From a virus: a stretch of 49,475 nucleotides of DNA. Where the stretch lies: positions 1 through 49,475 of IMG/VR virus record IMGVR_UViG_3300045284_000174; one strand, written 5' to 3'. Below the pieces are notes generated by a model. The model ran no database searches. It was not told the origin of the DNA and saw only the letters and a program-made list of their open reading frames with translations. Within the stretch, counting starts at the first letter, position 1. Every line of letters starts with the position of its first letter. Made by a program: the position numbers and the translations under genes. Below, piece after piece: positions 32,173 to 40,295 of this stretch.

Positions 32173-33154
32173 AGTCATCAACTGGTCGGAGTTTTCGACG
32201 CTGGCAAACTGCGAGACGCAGTGGGGCTACGCCTACCTGCTCGGCGCCGTCGAGCCGGGCGACAAGCTCCCGCTCCACAAGGGCACGCTGCTCCACCTCG
32301 GACTGGATCGCTGGACCCTCGGGCTCGGCGCTACGCTTCCAGAGGTATGGACCGACGACATAAATACGGGTGGCAAGCCGGGCGAGGTGCGCACGCTGCA
32401 TCTCTCGGACTTCGATCCGCAGCTCGTGGAGGACGTGCGCTGGTTGCTGGCTCGCTACGAGCTGGTGTACGGCTCGCAGCCTCCTTCGTCTTGGAACGTC
32501 ATCTCGACCGAGGAGTGGCTTACCGGCACGATCAAGGTCGGCGCCCGTAAGGTCCGCATCGTAGGCCGGCACGACGGGCTGATCGAGATCCCCGAGCTGG
32601 ACCAGCTCTGGCTCATCGAGCGCAAGAGTTACGGCCAGCGTGGCCGGCTCGACACCGTGCAGGCCGAGCTGCAGTCGGTGATATACGACTACCTCATCCA
32701 GACGAAGTACAAGCGCAAGCTCACTGGCATCCTGTACGACGGCATATACACGCACCGCTTCGTGCCGAAGGTGCCAACGCAGAAGTTCCTCATCGAGGCC
32801 GAGCTGGCACGCCGACCTAACAACGGCTTCGAGCTGCTGTCCAAGGCACGCCAGACCGAGTGGGCACGAGAGCAGGTCGCACTGCACCCCGGCGTCGAGC
32901 GTGACGCAGCCGACTCGTTCGAGCGGCAGTGGATCGACCACACACAGCAGCAGATCGACATGTCGCACGTCGTGCTCGGGGCCACCATCAAGCGGCGTGG
33001 CGTGCTCAAGACCCTGGACGACACCATCCCCCACGTCGGCCGGCAGTGCTCGTGGTGCGGCTTTAAGGACCGCTGCTGGGCCCGCCTCACCGGAGTGAAC
33101 CAGGACATCGAGCTGGTCGGTGGCTATTTCGATGAAGGGGATGAGCCGGTATGA
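32156..33154 (+). CDS. RecB/Cas4-like PD-(D/E)XK exonuclease with Fe-S cysteines
   Basis: A 332-residue nuclease. Start GTG 32156 lies inside the HNH end; the frame is open upstream but the protein pattern begins here (VTKRIEVINWSEF). The active site is GRHDGL (D140) and LIERKSYG (E155, K157), followed by QAELQSVIYDYL (Q169). One Cys near the N-terminus (C19) and three at the C-terminus (CSWCGFKDRC) match the four-Cys 4Fe-4S site of Cas4/AddB nucleases. It would process DNA ends in recombination. It overlaps the WhiB gene by ATGA. Confidence 0.82.
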   Translation: MTKRIEVINWSEFSTLANCETQWGYAYLLGAVEPGDKLPLHKGTLLHLGLDRWTLGLGATLPEVWTDDINTGGKPGEVRTLHLSDFDPQLVEDVRWLLARYELVYGSQPPSSWNVISTEEWLTGTIKVGARKVRIVGRHDGLIEIPELDQLWLIERKSYGQRGRLDTVQAELQSVIYDYLIQTKYKRKLTGILYDGIYTHRFVPKVPTQKFLIEAELARRPNNGFELLSKARQTEWAREQVALHPGVERDAADSFERQWIDHTQQQIDMSHVVLGATIKRRGVLKTLDDTIPHVGRQCSWCGFKDRCWARLTGVNQDIELVGGYFDEGDEPV

Positions 33155-33822
33155 GTCAGTTCGACTTAAGCGATCTCCCCGCCGACAGGCCGGCGGCCTC
33201 GTTCGTGGTGCGCAAGCTGCCGTGGATGGCCGACGCCCAGTGCAAGGCCAGCGACGCCAAGCTGTTCTTCGACCAGGTCGAGGACACGCACGCCACGATC
33301 CGAGAGCCGGCGATCGAGCGAGCGCAGGACATCTGCGCCGTGTGCCCCGTGCGCAAAGAGTGCGGCGCCTACGTGATGGAGACGGAGGGCGGCGCCGACG
33401 AGGCGATGCGCTTCGGGTTCTGGGCATACATGACTCCGCAGCAGCGAGTGAGCATCCACCGCCGGGGCGGCCTGCTCGGGCGTGACCCGATGCACATGGT
33501 AAAGGGGCGGGACGGCGAGCGCCAGGTCATGCCCGTGCCGATCGAGGGCGACCGCTGGTCCCGGCACCACACGACGCTGGCCCGTCGTGTCGTCACACTG
33601 ATTCAGGACACGCTCGTGGACGGCGAGGCGCTGCCGTCCACCGATGCGCTCGCAGAGCTGCTGGAGTGCCACCCGAGCCCGCTGCGCCGAGTGCTCGATG
33701 CGCTCGTGCAGGACGGCACGCTCGACATGGTTGGCACGCAGCGTCGGCGCATGTACACTGTCCGAGGCGCAGCGAGAGCAACCCCGTCAACGTGGCTCCC
33801 GCTCCACCTGCGCTCAACCTAA
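33151..33822 (+). CDS. WhiB-like [Fe-S] protein fused to a winged helix
   Basis: Residues 1-105 are WhiB-like: four Cys (C31, C62, C65, C71) with the spacing C-x30-C-x2-C-x5-C, and FGFWAYMT in place of the usual G-[IV]-W-G-G turn. WhiB proteins bind a 4Fe-4S cluster and contact the host sigma factor; they are restricted to actinobacteria and their phages. Residues about 145-205 look like a winged-helix domain (ALAELLECHPSPLRRVLDAL, then RRRMYTV). The WhiB-plus-winged-helix fusion is unusual. It is coupled to the upstream nuclease by ATGA. Confidence 0.8.
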   Translation: MSQFDLSDLPADRPAASFVVRKLPWMADAQCKASDAKLFFDQVEDTHATIREPAIERAQDICAVCPVRKECGAYVMETEGGADEAMRFGFWAYMTPQQRVSIHRRGGLLGRDPMHMVKGRDGERQVMPVPIEGDRWSRHHTTLARRVVTLIQDTLVDGEALPSTDALAELLECHPSPLRRVLDALVQDGTLDMVGTQRRRMYTVRGAARATPSTWLPLHLRST

Positions 33823-33844
33823 CCCAGCCTACGAGGAGATTCCT

Positions 33845-34732
33845 GTGGCACAGCAAGCTGAGGTACCGAAGCTCGGGCATTTGCCCCAGCCCATCAAGGT
33901 CGAAGTCCCGCCCATCCGCCTCGCCGTGTACGGTGAGCCCGGCGCCGGCAAGACGACGCTCGCTCTCTCGTTCCCGAAGCCGCTCGTCGTGAGCGTCGAC
34001 AATGGGCTCGAAGGTGGCGCCCTCGAAGCGCTCGAAGAGGAGGGTGAAGAGTGGACGCCGACCGACTGGCGTGACCTGAACGCCCTGTACTTCTGGCTGA
34101 AGACGCAGGTCGACAAGCGTGACTACGGCACCGTCGTCATCGACTCGATCACCTCGCTGTCCACGCTCATCCGCCACGAGGCGATGCGTCAGCCGGCGCA
34201 GGGGCGTGCCGCTGGCCAAGCCGACACCGAGCTGGTGCAGGCGACGCAGCCAGACTACGGGCGGGTGGCGTACGCCCTGGAGAACTTCCTACTGAAGCTC
34301 ACACAGCTCAGCCAGCTCACGGGTGTGCACGTCGTGCTCACCTCTAACGTGCGGGAGCCCGACCCCGAGAAGGGGCAGACCCGCCGCACGTTCGACCTGC
34401 AGCCAGCCGTCGAGCGCATCGTGCTGCAGTGGGCCAACATCTACGGCGAGCTTGTCGCCGACGAGATCGTGGACCCCGACGACAAGTCGGAGCCTGCGGG
34501 TAAGCGCCGCAAGATAGAGCGGCGGGTGCTATGGACTAGGGTGCAAGACCCTCGTCGTAAGAACAAAACTCGGTTCGCAGCGTTGACACCGGGCGTCGTA
34601 TCGCCTACGTTCGACCGCATCAACGAGCTGATCGAGGAGTCGATAACCCCAACGCCCGAGCCGGTACCGGCGGAGGTCAAGGCAACGAAGACCACGAACA
34701 AGGGAGTCTCCCGTGGCAGCAAGAACACGTAA
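33845..34732 (+). CDS. Sak4-like RecA-fold ATPase (single-strand annealing/recombination)
   Basis: A 295-residue P-loop ATPase with Walker A GEPGAGKTT (30-38) and Walker B VVIDSITS (D100). The pattern matches Sak4-type phage recombinases, which promote strand annealing. The ribosome site ACGAGGAG precedes GTG 33845. Its 3' end overlaps by 20 bases the gene for a ssDNA-binding protein, the usual partner of Sak4. Confidence 0.78.
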   Translation: MAQQAEVPKLGHLPQPIKVEVPPIRLAVYGEPGAGKTTLALSFPKPLVVSVDNGLEGGALEALEEEGEEWTPTDWRDLNALYFWLKTQVDKRDYGTVVIDSITSLSTLIRHEAMRQPAQGRAAGQADTELVQATQPDYGRVAYALENFLLKLTQLSQLTGVHVVLTSNVREPDPEKGQTRRTFDLQPAVERIVLQWANIYGELVADEIVDPDDKSEPAGKRRKIERRVLWTRVQDPRRKNKTRFAALTPGVVSPTFDRINELIEESITPTPEPVPAEVKATKTTNKGVSRGSKNT

Positions 34733-35201
34733 GCCTTCAGGCAAGTCAGAGCAAGACGCCCTCCTCGCCGAGGCCGAGGCCGGCGCCGACAACTTCATCG
34801 ACCTGAGCGGCGTCACTGCCGTTCGTGGCGGTGCAGTGCCGGCCGGTCGCTACCTCACCGAGATCACGGCTGTCAAGCGTGGCGTCACTAGCGCCAACGC
34901 CAAGAACCCCGGTGCGCCCAAGCTGGGCATCACCTTCAAGGTGCTGGAGAACAGCGAGGGTGAGCCGGCGAGCGGCACCATCTTCCTCCACCCGGTCCTC
35001 ACTGGGGAGCAGGCGGGCCGTGCCCGTGGCTACCTCGAAGACCTCGGGGCGGATCTCAACCAACCCTTCGACCCCGACGACCTGATCGGTACCCTCGTGT
35101 ACCTGACGGTCACGGTGCAGAAGGACAACAGCAACTTCAACAACGTCGACAAGATCGAGCTGGCCGATTCATCGGATGCCGGCGACGTCGAGCTGGCGTA
35201 G
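34713..35201 (+). CDS. DUF669-like single-strand DNA-binding protein
   Basis: A 162-residue protein with the opening VPAGRYLTEITAVKRG and the core LGITFKVLENSEGEPASGT, an OB-fold pattern like DUF669 phage proteins. The C-terminus is acidic (ADSSDAGDVELA), as in many SSB proteins. GTG 34713 lies inside the end of the Sak4 gene, so expression is linked. It would coat single-stranded DNA and stimulate the annealase. Confidence 0.72.
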   Translation: MAARTRKPSGKSEQDALLAEAEAGADNFIDLSGVTAVRGGAVPAGRYLTEITAVKRGVTSANAKNPGAPKLGITFKVLENSEGEPASGTIFLHPVLTGEQAGRARGYLEDLGADLNQPFDPDDLIGTLVYLTVTVQKDNSNFNNVDKIELADSSDAGDVELA

Positions 35202-35214
35202 TTGCACGTTCGAG

Positions 35215-35267
35215 GGGGCCGGCGGGGGATACCCCCGGTCAATGCGTGACGGTGTACCGCCGGCCCC
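35215..35267 (+). ncRNA. Branched RNA structure between SSB and primase genes
   Basis: An outer stem of 11 perfect pairs (35215-35225 GGGGCCGGCGG with 35257-35267 CCGCCGGCCCC) encloses two small hairpins: GGG-ATA-CCC (35226-35234) and one with GTCA (35238-35241) pairing TGAC (35247-35250) around ATGCG. No T-run follows. It sits 25 bases before the GTG of the primase gene and could be a terminator, an RNA-stability element or a protein-binding leader. Confidence 0.5.
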
Positions 35268-35291
35268 TTCACCAACACGATCGGAGGACTC

Positions 35292-35990
35292 GTGGGAAAC
35301 ATCTACTTGAAGCTCGGCGGGCCCGGCTCCGACAAGCCGAAGGCACCTGCCTCGTACGGCTGGCAGTCGCCAGGCTTCCAAGGCCTCGGCGCTCCCGCCG
35401 TGCGCCGCATCCTCGATGCCGGCGGCTGGATTGGTATGCGCTGCGACCCGTACGTCGTGATCGACTGCGACGACGAGCACGCCGCCAACTACTGGCTGGA
35501 CCGTGGCCCCGACGCAACGTGGACCCGCAGCACGCCGCACGGCATGCACTTCATCTACCACCGCACCGCCGACTCGCCCGACGCCTCACTCATCCGCCCC
35601 ATCAAGGGCGTGAACCTCGATGTGCTCGCCGGCAGCGGACGACAGATCGTGCTGTGGGCCGACGGCTACGAGACGATCTCGCCCGACCAGACGACGGCGC
35701 CGTTCAACCTCGACTGGCTGCCGGCCACTGCGTTCCTGCGTAAGGACCACTCCGAAGAGGCGTGGGATGAGATGCCCGAGGGCCGGGGCAACGACACGCT
35801 CACGGCCATCGGCGGAGTGATGCGCCGCCACGGCGCCAGCTACGAGGTCATCCTCAAAGCGCTCGCCGGCATCAACAAGCTGACCATGACGACGGACCCC
35901 ATGCCGATCGAGCAGATCGATCAGATAGCCCGTTCCGTATGCCGGTACTCGCCGGCCTCGATGCAGGACATCGTCCTGGTGGAGAAGTGA
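35292..35990 (+). CDS. Primase-polymerase (AEP/Prim-Pol), 232 aa
   Basis: Archaeo-eukaryotic-type primase. The catalytic acids lie in YVVIDCDDEH (D58, D60), and STPHGMHFIY supplies the conserved His (H83/H86). The C-terminal part has GNDTLTAIGGVMRRHG and IARSVCRYSP, like PriCT domains. It would make primers for the DNA polymerase at 36624 and probably works with the RepA-like helicase at 646. It is short for a Prim-Pol because no helicase is fused. Ribosome site CGGAGGA precedes GTG 35292. Confidence 0.82.
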   Translation: MGNIYLKLGGPGSDKPKAPASYGWQSPGFQGLGAPAVRRILDAGGWIGMRCDPYVVIDCDDEHAANYWLDRGPDATWTRSTPHGMHFIYHRTADSPDASLIRPIKGVNLDVLAGSGRQIVLWADGYETISPDQTTAPFNLDWLPATAFLRKDHSEEAWDEMPEGRGNDTLTAIGGVMRRHGASYEVILKALAGINKLTMTTDPMPIEQIDQIARSVCRYSPASMQDIVLVEK

Positions 35991-35991
35991 C

Positions 35992-36393
35992 ATGCAACCC
36001 ATTGAAGTGTTCTACATCGCCATCGTCAACTGGCTGGTCGTGACCATCCTCGTGGAGTCGACGCTGTTCGACCCGTGGCGGCAGTTTGTGCTGCGCCTCG
36101 GTGCGCACATCACCCTCGCTGACGGGACCAAGCTCCCGCCGTCTGGCAAGATCCCCGAGGGCGTGACGCAACAGCAGATCGAGCAGGCGCACGTCACCAA
36201 GGCAGCGTGGTCGATCAAGCTGGCGCAGCTCGTGACCTGTCACATGTGCCTGGGCGTGTGGGTTGGCTTCGCCGAGGCGTTGTACTTCGGCGGCCCGTTC
36301 CACGGGTGGGCGGCGATCGTCGCCAACGGCCTGCTGTTCAAGGCCGGTGGTCACCTCGTGTTGGAGCTGCGCAGTCGGGTGGCGAAGCCGTGA
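35992..36393 (+). CDS. DUF1360-like membrane protein, 133 aa
   Basis: Begins one base after the primase stop. A first membrane helix covers about residues 5-22 (EVFYIAIVNWLVVTILV); a second and third follow the Cys pair LVTCHMCLGVWVGF (C80, C83), the signature of DUF1360 proteins, which are common in actinobacteria and actinophages. Function unknown; the two Cys may bind metal at the membrane. It overlaps the next gene by GTGA. Confidence 0.65.
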   Translation: MQPIEVFYIAIVNWLVVTILVESTLFDPWRQFVLRLGAHITLADGTKLPPSGKIPEGVTQQQIEQAHVTKAAWSIKLAQLVTCHMCLGVWVGFAEALYFGGPFHGWAAIVANGLLFKAGGHLVLELRSRVAKP

Positions 36394-36557
36394 AGCGGCG
36401 GCCGTACTTCGCCTTCGGTCGCAGGCAACTGCGCATCGGATGGAAGTGGCAGGTGCAGGTGCCCGCAGCGTCGTGCCCGCAGCACGAGGTGTGCGGTCGC
36501 ACGCACTCAGCGTTCACCGACTGGCGGTACCGCTGGATCGGCCTCACCTGGCAGTGA
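36390..36557 (+). CDS. Basic Trp-rich hypothetical protein, 55 aa
   Basis: GTG 36390 overlaps the upstream TGA. The 55-residue protein is Arg-rich with several Trp (RRPYFAFGRRQLRIGWKWQVQ) and two Cys (SCPQHEVCGR). No family recognised. Its TGA overlaps an ATG (TGATG) that opens a reading frame through the AT-rich leader of the polymerase gene. Confidence 0.55.
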   Translation: MKRRPYFAFGRRQLRIGWKWQVQVPAASCPQHEVCGRTHSAFTDWRYRWIGLTWQ

Positions 36558-36560
36558 TGC

Positions 36561-36582
36561 CCAAAAGGGAAAACCCTTTTGG
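36561..36582 (+). promoter_or_regulatory. AT-rich hairpin in polymerase leader
   Basis: CCAAAAGGG (36561-36569) and CCCTTTTGG (36574-36582) form a perfect nine-pair stem with an AAAA loop. It is followed by A6 (36583-36588) and A7 (36602-36608) tracts, exceptional in this GC-rich genome. It lies just before the ribosome site and GTG 36624 of the DNA polymerase gene and may control its translation. Confidence 0.5.
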
Positions 36583-36623
36583 AAAAAATCTGCGCCGGGC
36601 TAAAAAAATCCCCGAGGAACCCC

Positions 36624-38570
36624 GTGAACCGTACACACCACGAGCTGATGTTGACCGACCGGCGAGAGCTGCTGGCACTCGCCGGTCGGATCGCAATGCT
36701 CGACTCCAAGGGCATCGTGGCGTACGACACCGAGACGGGCGCCTCGGGCGAGACGAAGGCCCGGTGGAAGGACAAGGCCGAGTTTCTCCCGTATGCCGGC
36801 GCCTACATCACGGGCGTATCGCTGCACGTCTCCACGTCGGGCCGTGCACGCAAGCTGCAGGGCGTGTACATCCCAGTTGGCCACAAGTACGGCAACGCCG
36901 ACCCGATCGGCGTGCAGGCCGTGCTCACGGCGATGAAGGCCTCGCCGGCTCTGCACCTGCTGCACCACTGCACGTTCGATGTGCCGTTCATCAACCAGCT
37001 CGACCCGCACTGGGGCTTCCCTAAGCGCATCCTCGACACCCAAGTGATCCAGTGGCTCGAAGACGAGAACCAGTGGAAGGGCCTCAAGGACATGGGCGAC
37101 ATGTACCTCAACGAGGACGCCTCGAAAGAGAAGCGGGAGCTGGGCGAGTACCGCACCTCGCCGTGGGAGAACCAGACGCACGCCTACCGGGCAGTGCGAG
37201 AGGCATACCCCGAGGTCCCAGTGCCCGACGCACGAGCGATGGCCCGGCGCATGCGCACCTCGATCGACTTCGGCTCGATCCCGCCGGCCGTGATGACACC
37301 CTACGCCGGCCGGGACGCCACGCTCACCTACGAGGTGGCGCTCGCCAAGATGTCACGCCGGCTGCTGCTGGCCCCGCCGGCACCGCTGCAGCGGGAGATG
37401 GAGCTGCAGCCCGTGCTGTACCACATGACCCACAAGGGGATCTCGGTCGACGTCGAGCAACTGCACGCTGCTGGCGAGGGCTACGCTCGCCGTGCCGAAG
37501 AGCTGGAGACGTACTTCAAGCGGGAGTACGGCGTCAAAGGGATGACCGATGCGTCTAAGCGCATCGTGGTCTACGACAAGTTGGGACTGCCATGTCTGAT
37601 GCGCACACCGAAGGGCGAACGCAGCGTCGCCAAGGAAGCACTCGAACAGCTCCAGGGGCACCCCGAGGTGGCCAAGGTGATGGAGTACGGCGGGCTGGTG
37701 AAGGCCCGCACCGCATACGCCGAGCCGTTCGCATGGTTCGCCGAGCACTCCACCGACGGCCGCATACACGGCAAGTTCTCCTCGGATCGGACGGTGACTG
37801 GTCGACTGGCTGCCTCTGGCCCTAACGTCATGACGCTGCCGAAGGACAACAAGCTGCCCGACATCCGTCGTGCGTTCTACTCGACACCGGCCGGCATCAC
37901 CCGCTACGGCTTCGACCTGAAGTCTGCGGAGCTGTGGGTGATGGCCAGCATCACGGGGGACAAGAACCTCACCGACATCCTCCTGCAGGAGCGCAACATG
38001 CACCTGGAGATGATGCTGGAGGTCTTCGGCGGCGACGCTGACAAGGAACGCCCCGAGTACACGGTCGCCAAGAACGTGAACTACAGCATGGCCTACGAGG
38101 CCGGCCTCGAACCGCTGAAGATTTACGCAGCGAAGGGTGGCTTCCCGCCGTCGCAGGTGCACGACATCGCCGTGCGCTGCCTCAACGGGCACCGCAAGCT
38201 GTTCCCACGCCAGCACCAGATGAGCGAGTGGCTAGCTGTGCAGGCCGAGCTGAGAGGCAAGCTCCCGTTGCACGTACCGGGCCGCTACCGGCACTTCACG
38301 TACGGCGTGGCGTTCTACACGGCACTGAACGCCCTCGTGCAGGGCGGCATCGGCGAGTTCATGAAGGACGTGATGCTGGAGATTTGGCGTAACGGATACG
38401 GGGAAATGCTTGTGTTGCAGGTGCACGATGAGTTAGTCTTCGACGGCCCCGATGGCATCGAACAGGAGCTACACGACCTGCTCGAAGCGATCGCCGCCGA
38501 CATCAACCCGTTCAAGTTCCCGATGCACTGGGATGCCAAGCGCTGGAGTGAAGATGAAGCTGCTGCGTAA
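36624..38570 (+). CDS. polA: DNA polymerase A family, with 3'-5' exonuclease domain
   Basis: A 648-residue replicative polymerase. Exonuclease motifs: YDTETG (D35, E37), HHCTFD (D119) and YAGRD (Y227, D231). Polymerase motifs: A, DLKSAELW (D431, E436); B, AKNVNYSMAYEAG (K483, Y487, Y491); C, QVHDELVF (H601-D602-E603). Y487 aligns with Phe762 of E. coli Pol I; Tyr here is known from T7-type enzymes. GTG 36624 is chosen because GAGG lies six bases upstream; an open frame continues to TTG 36579. It overlaps the next gene by 17 bases. Confidence 0.88.
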   Translation: MNRTHHELMLTDRRELLALAGRIAMLDSKGIVAYDTETGASGETKARWKDKAEFLPYAGAYITGVSLHVSTSGRARKLQGVYIPVGHKYGNADPIGVQAVLTAMKASPALHLLHHCTFDVPFINQLDPHWGFPKRILDTQVIQWLEDENQWKGLKDMGDMYLNEDASKEKRELGEYRTSPWENQTHAYRAVREAYPEVPVPDARAMARRMRTSIDFGSIPPAVMTPYAGRDATLTYEVALAKMSRRLLLAPPAPLQREMELQPVLYHMTHKGISVDVEQLHAAGEGYARRAEELETYFKREYGVKGMTDASKRIVVYDKLGLPCLMRTPKGERSVAKEALEQLQGHPEVAKVMEYGGLVKARTAYAEPFAWFAEHSTDGRIHGKFSSDRTVTGRLAASGPNVMTLPKDNKLPDIRRAFYSTPAGITRYGFDLKSAELWVMASITGDKNLTDILLQERNMHLEMMLEVFGGDADKERPEYTVAKNVNYSMAYEAGLEPLKIYAAKGGFPPSQVHDIAVRCLNGHRKLFPRQHQMSEWLAVQAELRGKLPLHVPGRYRHFTYGVAFYTALNALVQGGIGEFMKDVMLEIWRNGYGEMLVLQVHDELVFDGPDGIEQELHDLLEAIAADINPFKFPMHWDAKRWSEDEAAA

Positions 38571-39357
38571 GTACGTCTACGTCGACACCGACGACTTTGA
38601 CGACAAGCACCTGCGCATTGACCTGTGGGACCTCAAGCACGACGTCCTCGCTTGGATCGAGCGGAAGCGTAAGAGCGACCACGACCGTGCGTGGGACGCC
38701 TTCCAGATGCGTGTGCGCTGGTGGGCCGAGGCAACCGAACGCTGGGACCGCTGGCAGGATCTCGAACAGCGCCGCATCACGGGAGAGGGCCAGCACCTCA
38801 CGTTCTCCGACCACCTCGACCTACAGATGTACCGGGCCGAGGCCGGCATCAAGCGGGACATGAACCACCAGATGTTCGGCGGCAGCCGGCAGAACGGCAA
38901 GCTCACCAGGTTCACCGGGCTCGCTGGCCTCCTCAAGGGCTCGAACGACGTGCAGAACTTCTTGCGCCTGCAGCAGCCGAAGCTCATCCGCTCGATGCAG
39001 GAGACACTGAACCGCCCGAACAAGTTGTGGGAGCGCATCCAGCCGACGACCAGTTCGATGTTCGTCATCAACCCCGACGAGTTCCTGTCGTTCGACGCCA
39101 ACCCCAACTGGGATCAGCTCGCTACCGACGACGCCGGCCCGCTCACGGCGAAGATGCTGAGCTACGGCCAGTTCATGATCGGCGAGAAGCGCCGCATCGG
39201 CAAGCTCACGCCGGTCGACCACGTCGTCGCCTGGTACCCCGAGGGCTCACCCGAAGAGCGGGTGCACCTCCGCCAGGCCGACGTGTACGACTGGGGATTC
39301 GAGCAGCGCTACGATCACCGCTACGAAGAGTGGCACGACATGGGCGGTGATGCGTGA
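38554..39357 (+). CDS. Hypothetical protein downstream of DNA polymerase, 267 aa
   Basis: ATG 38554 follows GGAG by seven bases, inside the end of the polymerase gene, and the stop overlaps the next gene by GTGA. The protein is highly charged and Trp-rich (MRVRWWAEATERWDRWQDLE), with a basic middle (GGSRQNGKLTRFTGLAGLLK) and an acidic, Tyr-rich end (FEQRYDHRYEEWHDMG). No family recognised. Position suggests a DNA-replication accessory. Confidence 0.65.
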   Translation: MKLLRKYVYVDTDDFDDKHLRIDLWDLKHDVLAWIERKRKSDHDRAWDAFQMRVRWWAEATERWDRWQDLEQRRITGEGQHLTFSDHLDLQMYRAEAGIKRDMNHQMFGGSRQNGKLTRFTGLAGLLKGSNDVQNFLRLQQPKLIRSMQETLNRPNKLWERIQPTTSSMFVINPDEFLSFDANPNWDQLATDDAGPLTAKMLSYGQFMIGEKRRIGKLTPVDHVVAWYPEGSPEERVHLRQADVYDWGFEQRYDHRYEEWHDMGGDA

Positions 39358-39698
39358 CCAGCCCCTACCAGCTCAAGGTGCAGTACGGCCTCACGCCCGA
39401 GATGGTGGCCGAGCAGCTCGTGCGCCAGGGCGGGAAATGCGTGCTGTGCTGCCGCTTGTTCACCCGTGGCCGGCCGTACGCTGTCGACCACAACCACGAG
39501 ACGGGCCTGTGGAGAGGGCTGCTCTGCGTTCCCTGTAATCACGAGCTAGGCTTCCGCCACGACGACGCCGACTGGTTCCGCCGTGCGGCCGACTACCTCG
39601 ACTACCCGCCCACCTTGCACGATGCAGTTGTCCATTACGTCCCCGGCAGTGCCGGCGAAGCAGGAGTACTCGATGAGCCTCAGCCAAGAAGACATTGA
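39354..39698 (+). CDS. Endonuclease VII-like Holliday-junction resolvase, 114 aa
   Basis: Matches recombination endonuclease VII (T4 gp49 type): zinc Cys C29 and C32 (KCVLCC), the active site DHNHETG (D45, H46, H48), RGLLCVPCN (C58, C61, N62) and ELGFRHDDADWFRRAADYL. Such enzymes cut branched DNA before packaging. GTG 39354 overlaps the previous TGA; the 3' end overlaps the next gene by 26 bases. Confidence 0.85.
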   Translation: MTSPYQLKVQYGLTPEMVAEQLVRQGGKCVLCCRLFTRGRPYAVDHNHETGLWRGLLCVPCNHELGFRHDDADWFRRAADYLDYPPTLHDAVVHYVPGSAGEAGVLDEPQPRRH

Positions 39699-40059
39699 CG
39701 CAATCGTGGACATCGTCGGCGACTACCTTGCCCGCTCGGCGATGGTCATGTACATGCACACGCCGACCACGTCCGAGCACGAGCACAAGGAGCTGCTGGG
39801 CGTCCCCGTGTGCATCCACCGCTACACGGCCTCGAACGGCCGCAGCGTGGCGCTCTACGTCAACCCCATGTCGACTCGCACGCTCACGCTGACGATCAGC
39901 CTCGGGCCGAAAGAGGACACGAGCGAGACGCAGTACGCCCTCGATGACCTGCGGGCCAAGGCCGTGGTCGACACGCTCGAAGCCATCCACCAGCTCCCCG
40001 ACGCTACGCCGGGTGCGCACACACGGGACTGCCACTGCGACAAGTGCGGCCCGCTGTGA
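39673..40059 (+). CDS. Hypothetical protein, 128 aa
   Basis: ATG 39673 is preceded by GGAG. The N-terminal half is helical and acidic (LSQEDIDAIVDIVGDYL); the middle has VPVCIHRYTASNGRSVALYV; the end has a Cys/His cluster (HTRDCHCDKCGPL) that could bind zinc. No family recognised. It overlaps neighbours at both ends (26 bases with the nuclease, GTGA with the membrane gene). Confidence 0.6.
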   Translation: MSLSQEDIDAIVDIVGDYLARSAMVMYMHTPTTSEHEHKELLGVPVCIHRYTASNGRSVALYVNPMSTRTLTLTISLGPKEDTSETQYALDDLRAKAVVDTLEAIHQLPDATPGAHTRDCHCDKCGPL

Positions 40060-40295
40060 TCCTCTCGCTGCTCGTCTACATCAGCGACGCCTTCGTGCTC
40101 GGCACGTACGGCCTGCTGGCCTTCGGCAAGATCAAGCCTCGCCCGTTCCACTGGGCGAACGCACTCGGTGGCGTGCCGACACTCACCTTCGAGGTGCTCG
40201 TGCACGCCTGGCCGGTAATGCCGCTGACGCTGGTCTTCTGCGTCGTCGGTTGGATCGGAGTATGGCGAACGAGACATGACGAACGTACACACTAA
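40056..40295 (+). CDS. Small two-helix membrane protein, 79 aa
   Basis: GTG 40056 overlaps the upstream TGA. Two hydrophobic segments (ILSLLVYISDAFVLGTYGLL and MPLTLVFCVVGWIGVW) flank a short basic loop. Such membrane proteins are common in actinophage replication regions with unknown function. It overlaps the HNH gene by 20 bases. Confidence 0.55.
   Translation: MILSLLVYISDAFVLGTYGLLAFGKIKPRPFHWANALGGVPTLTFEVLVHAWPVMPLTLVFCVVGWIGVWRTRHDERTH

Noticed and set aside
36579-36623. TTG start for the DNA polymerase gene
   Set aside because: TTG 36579 has no ribosome site and falls in the AT-rich hairpin; GTG 36624 has GAGG at a good distance.
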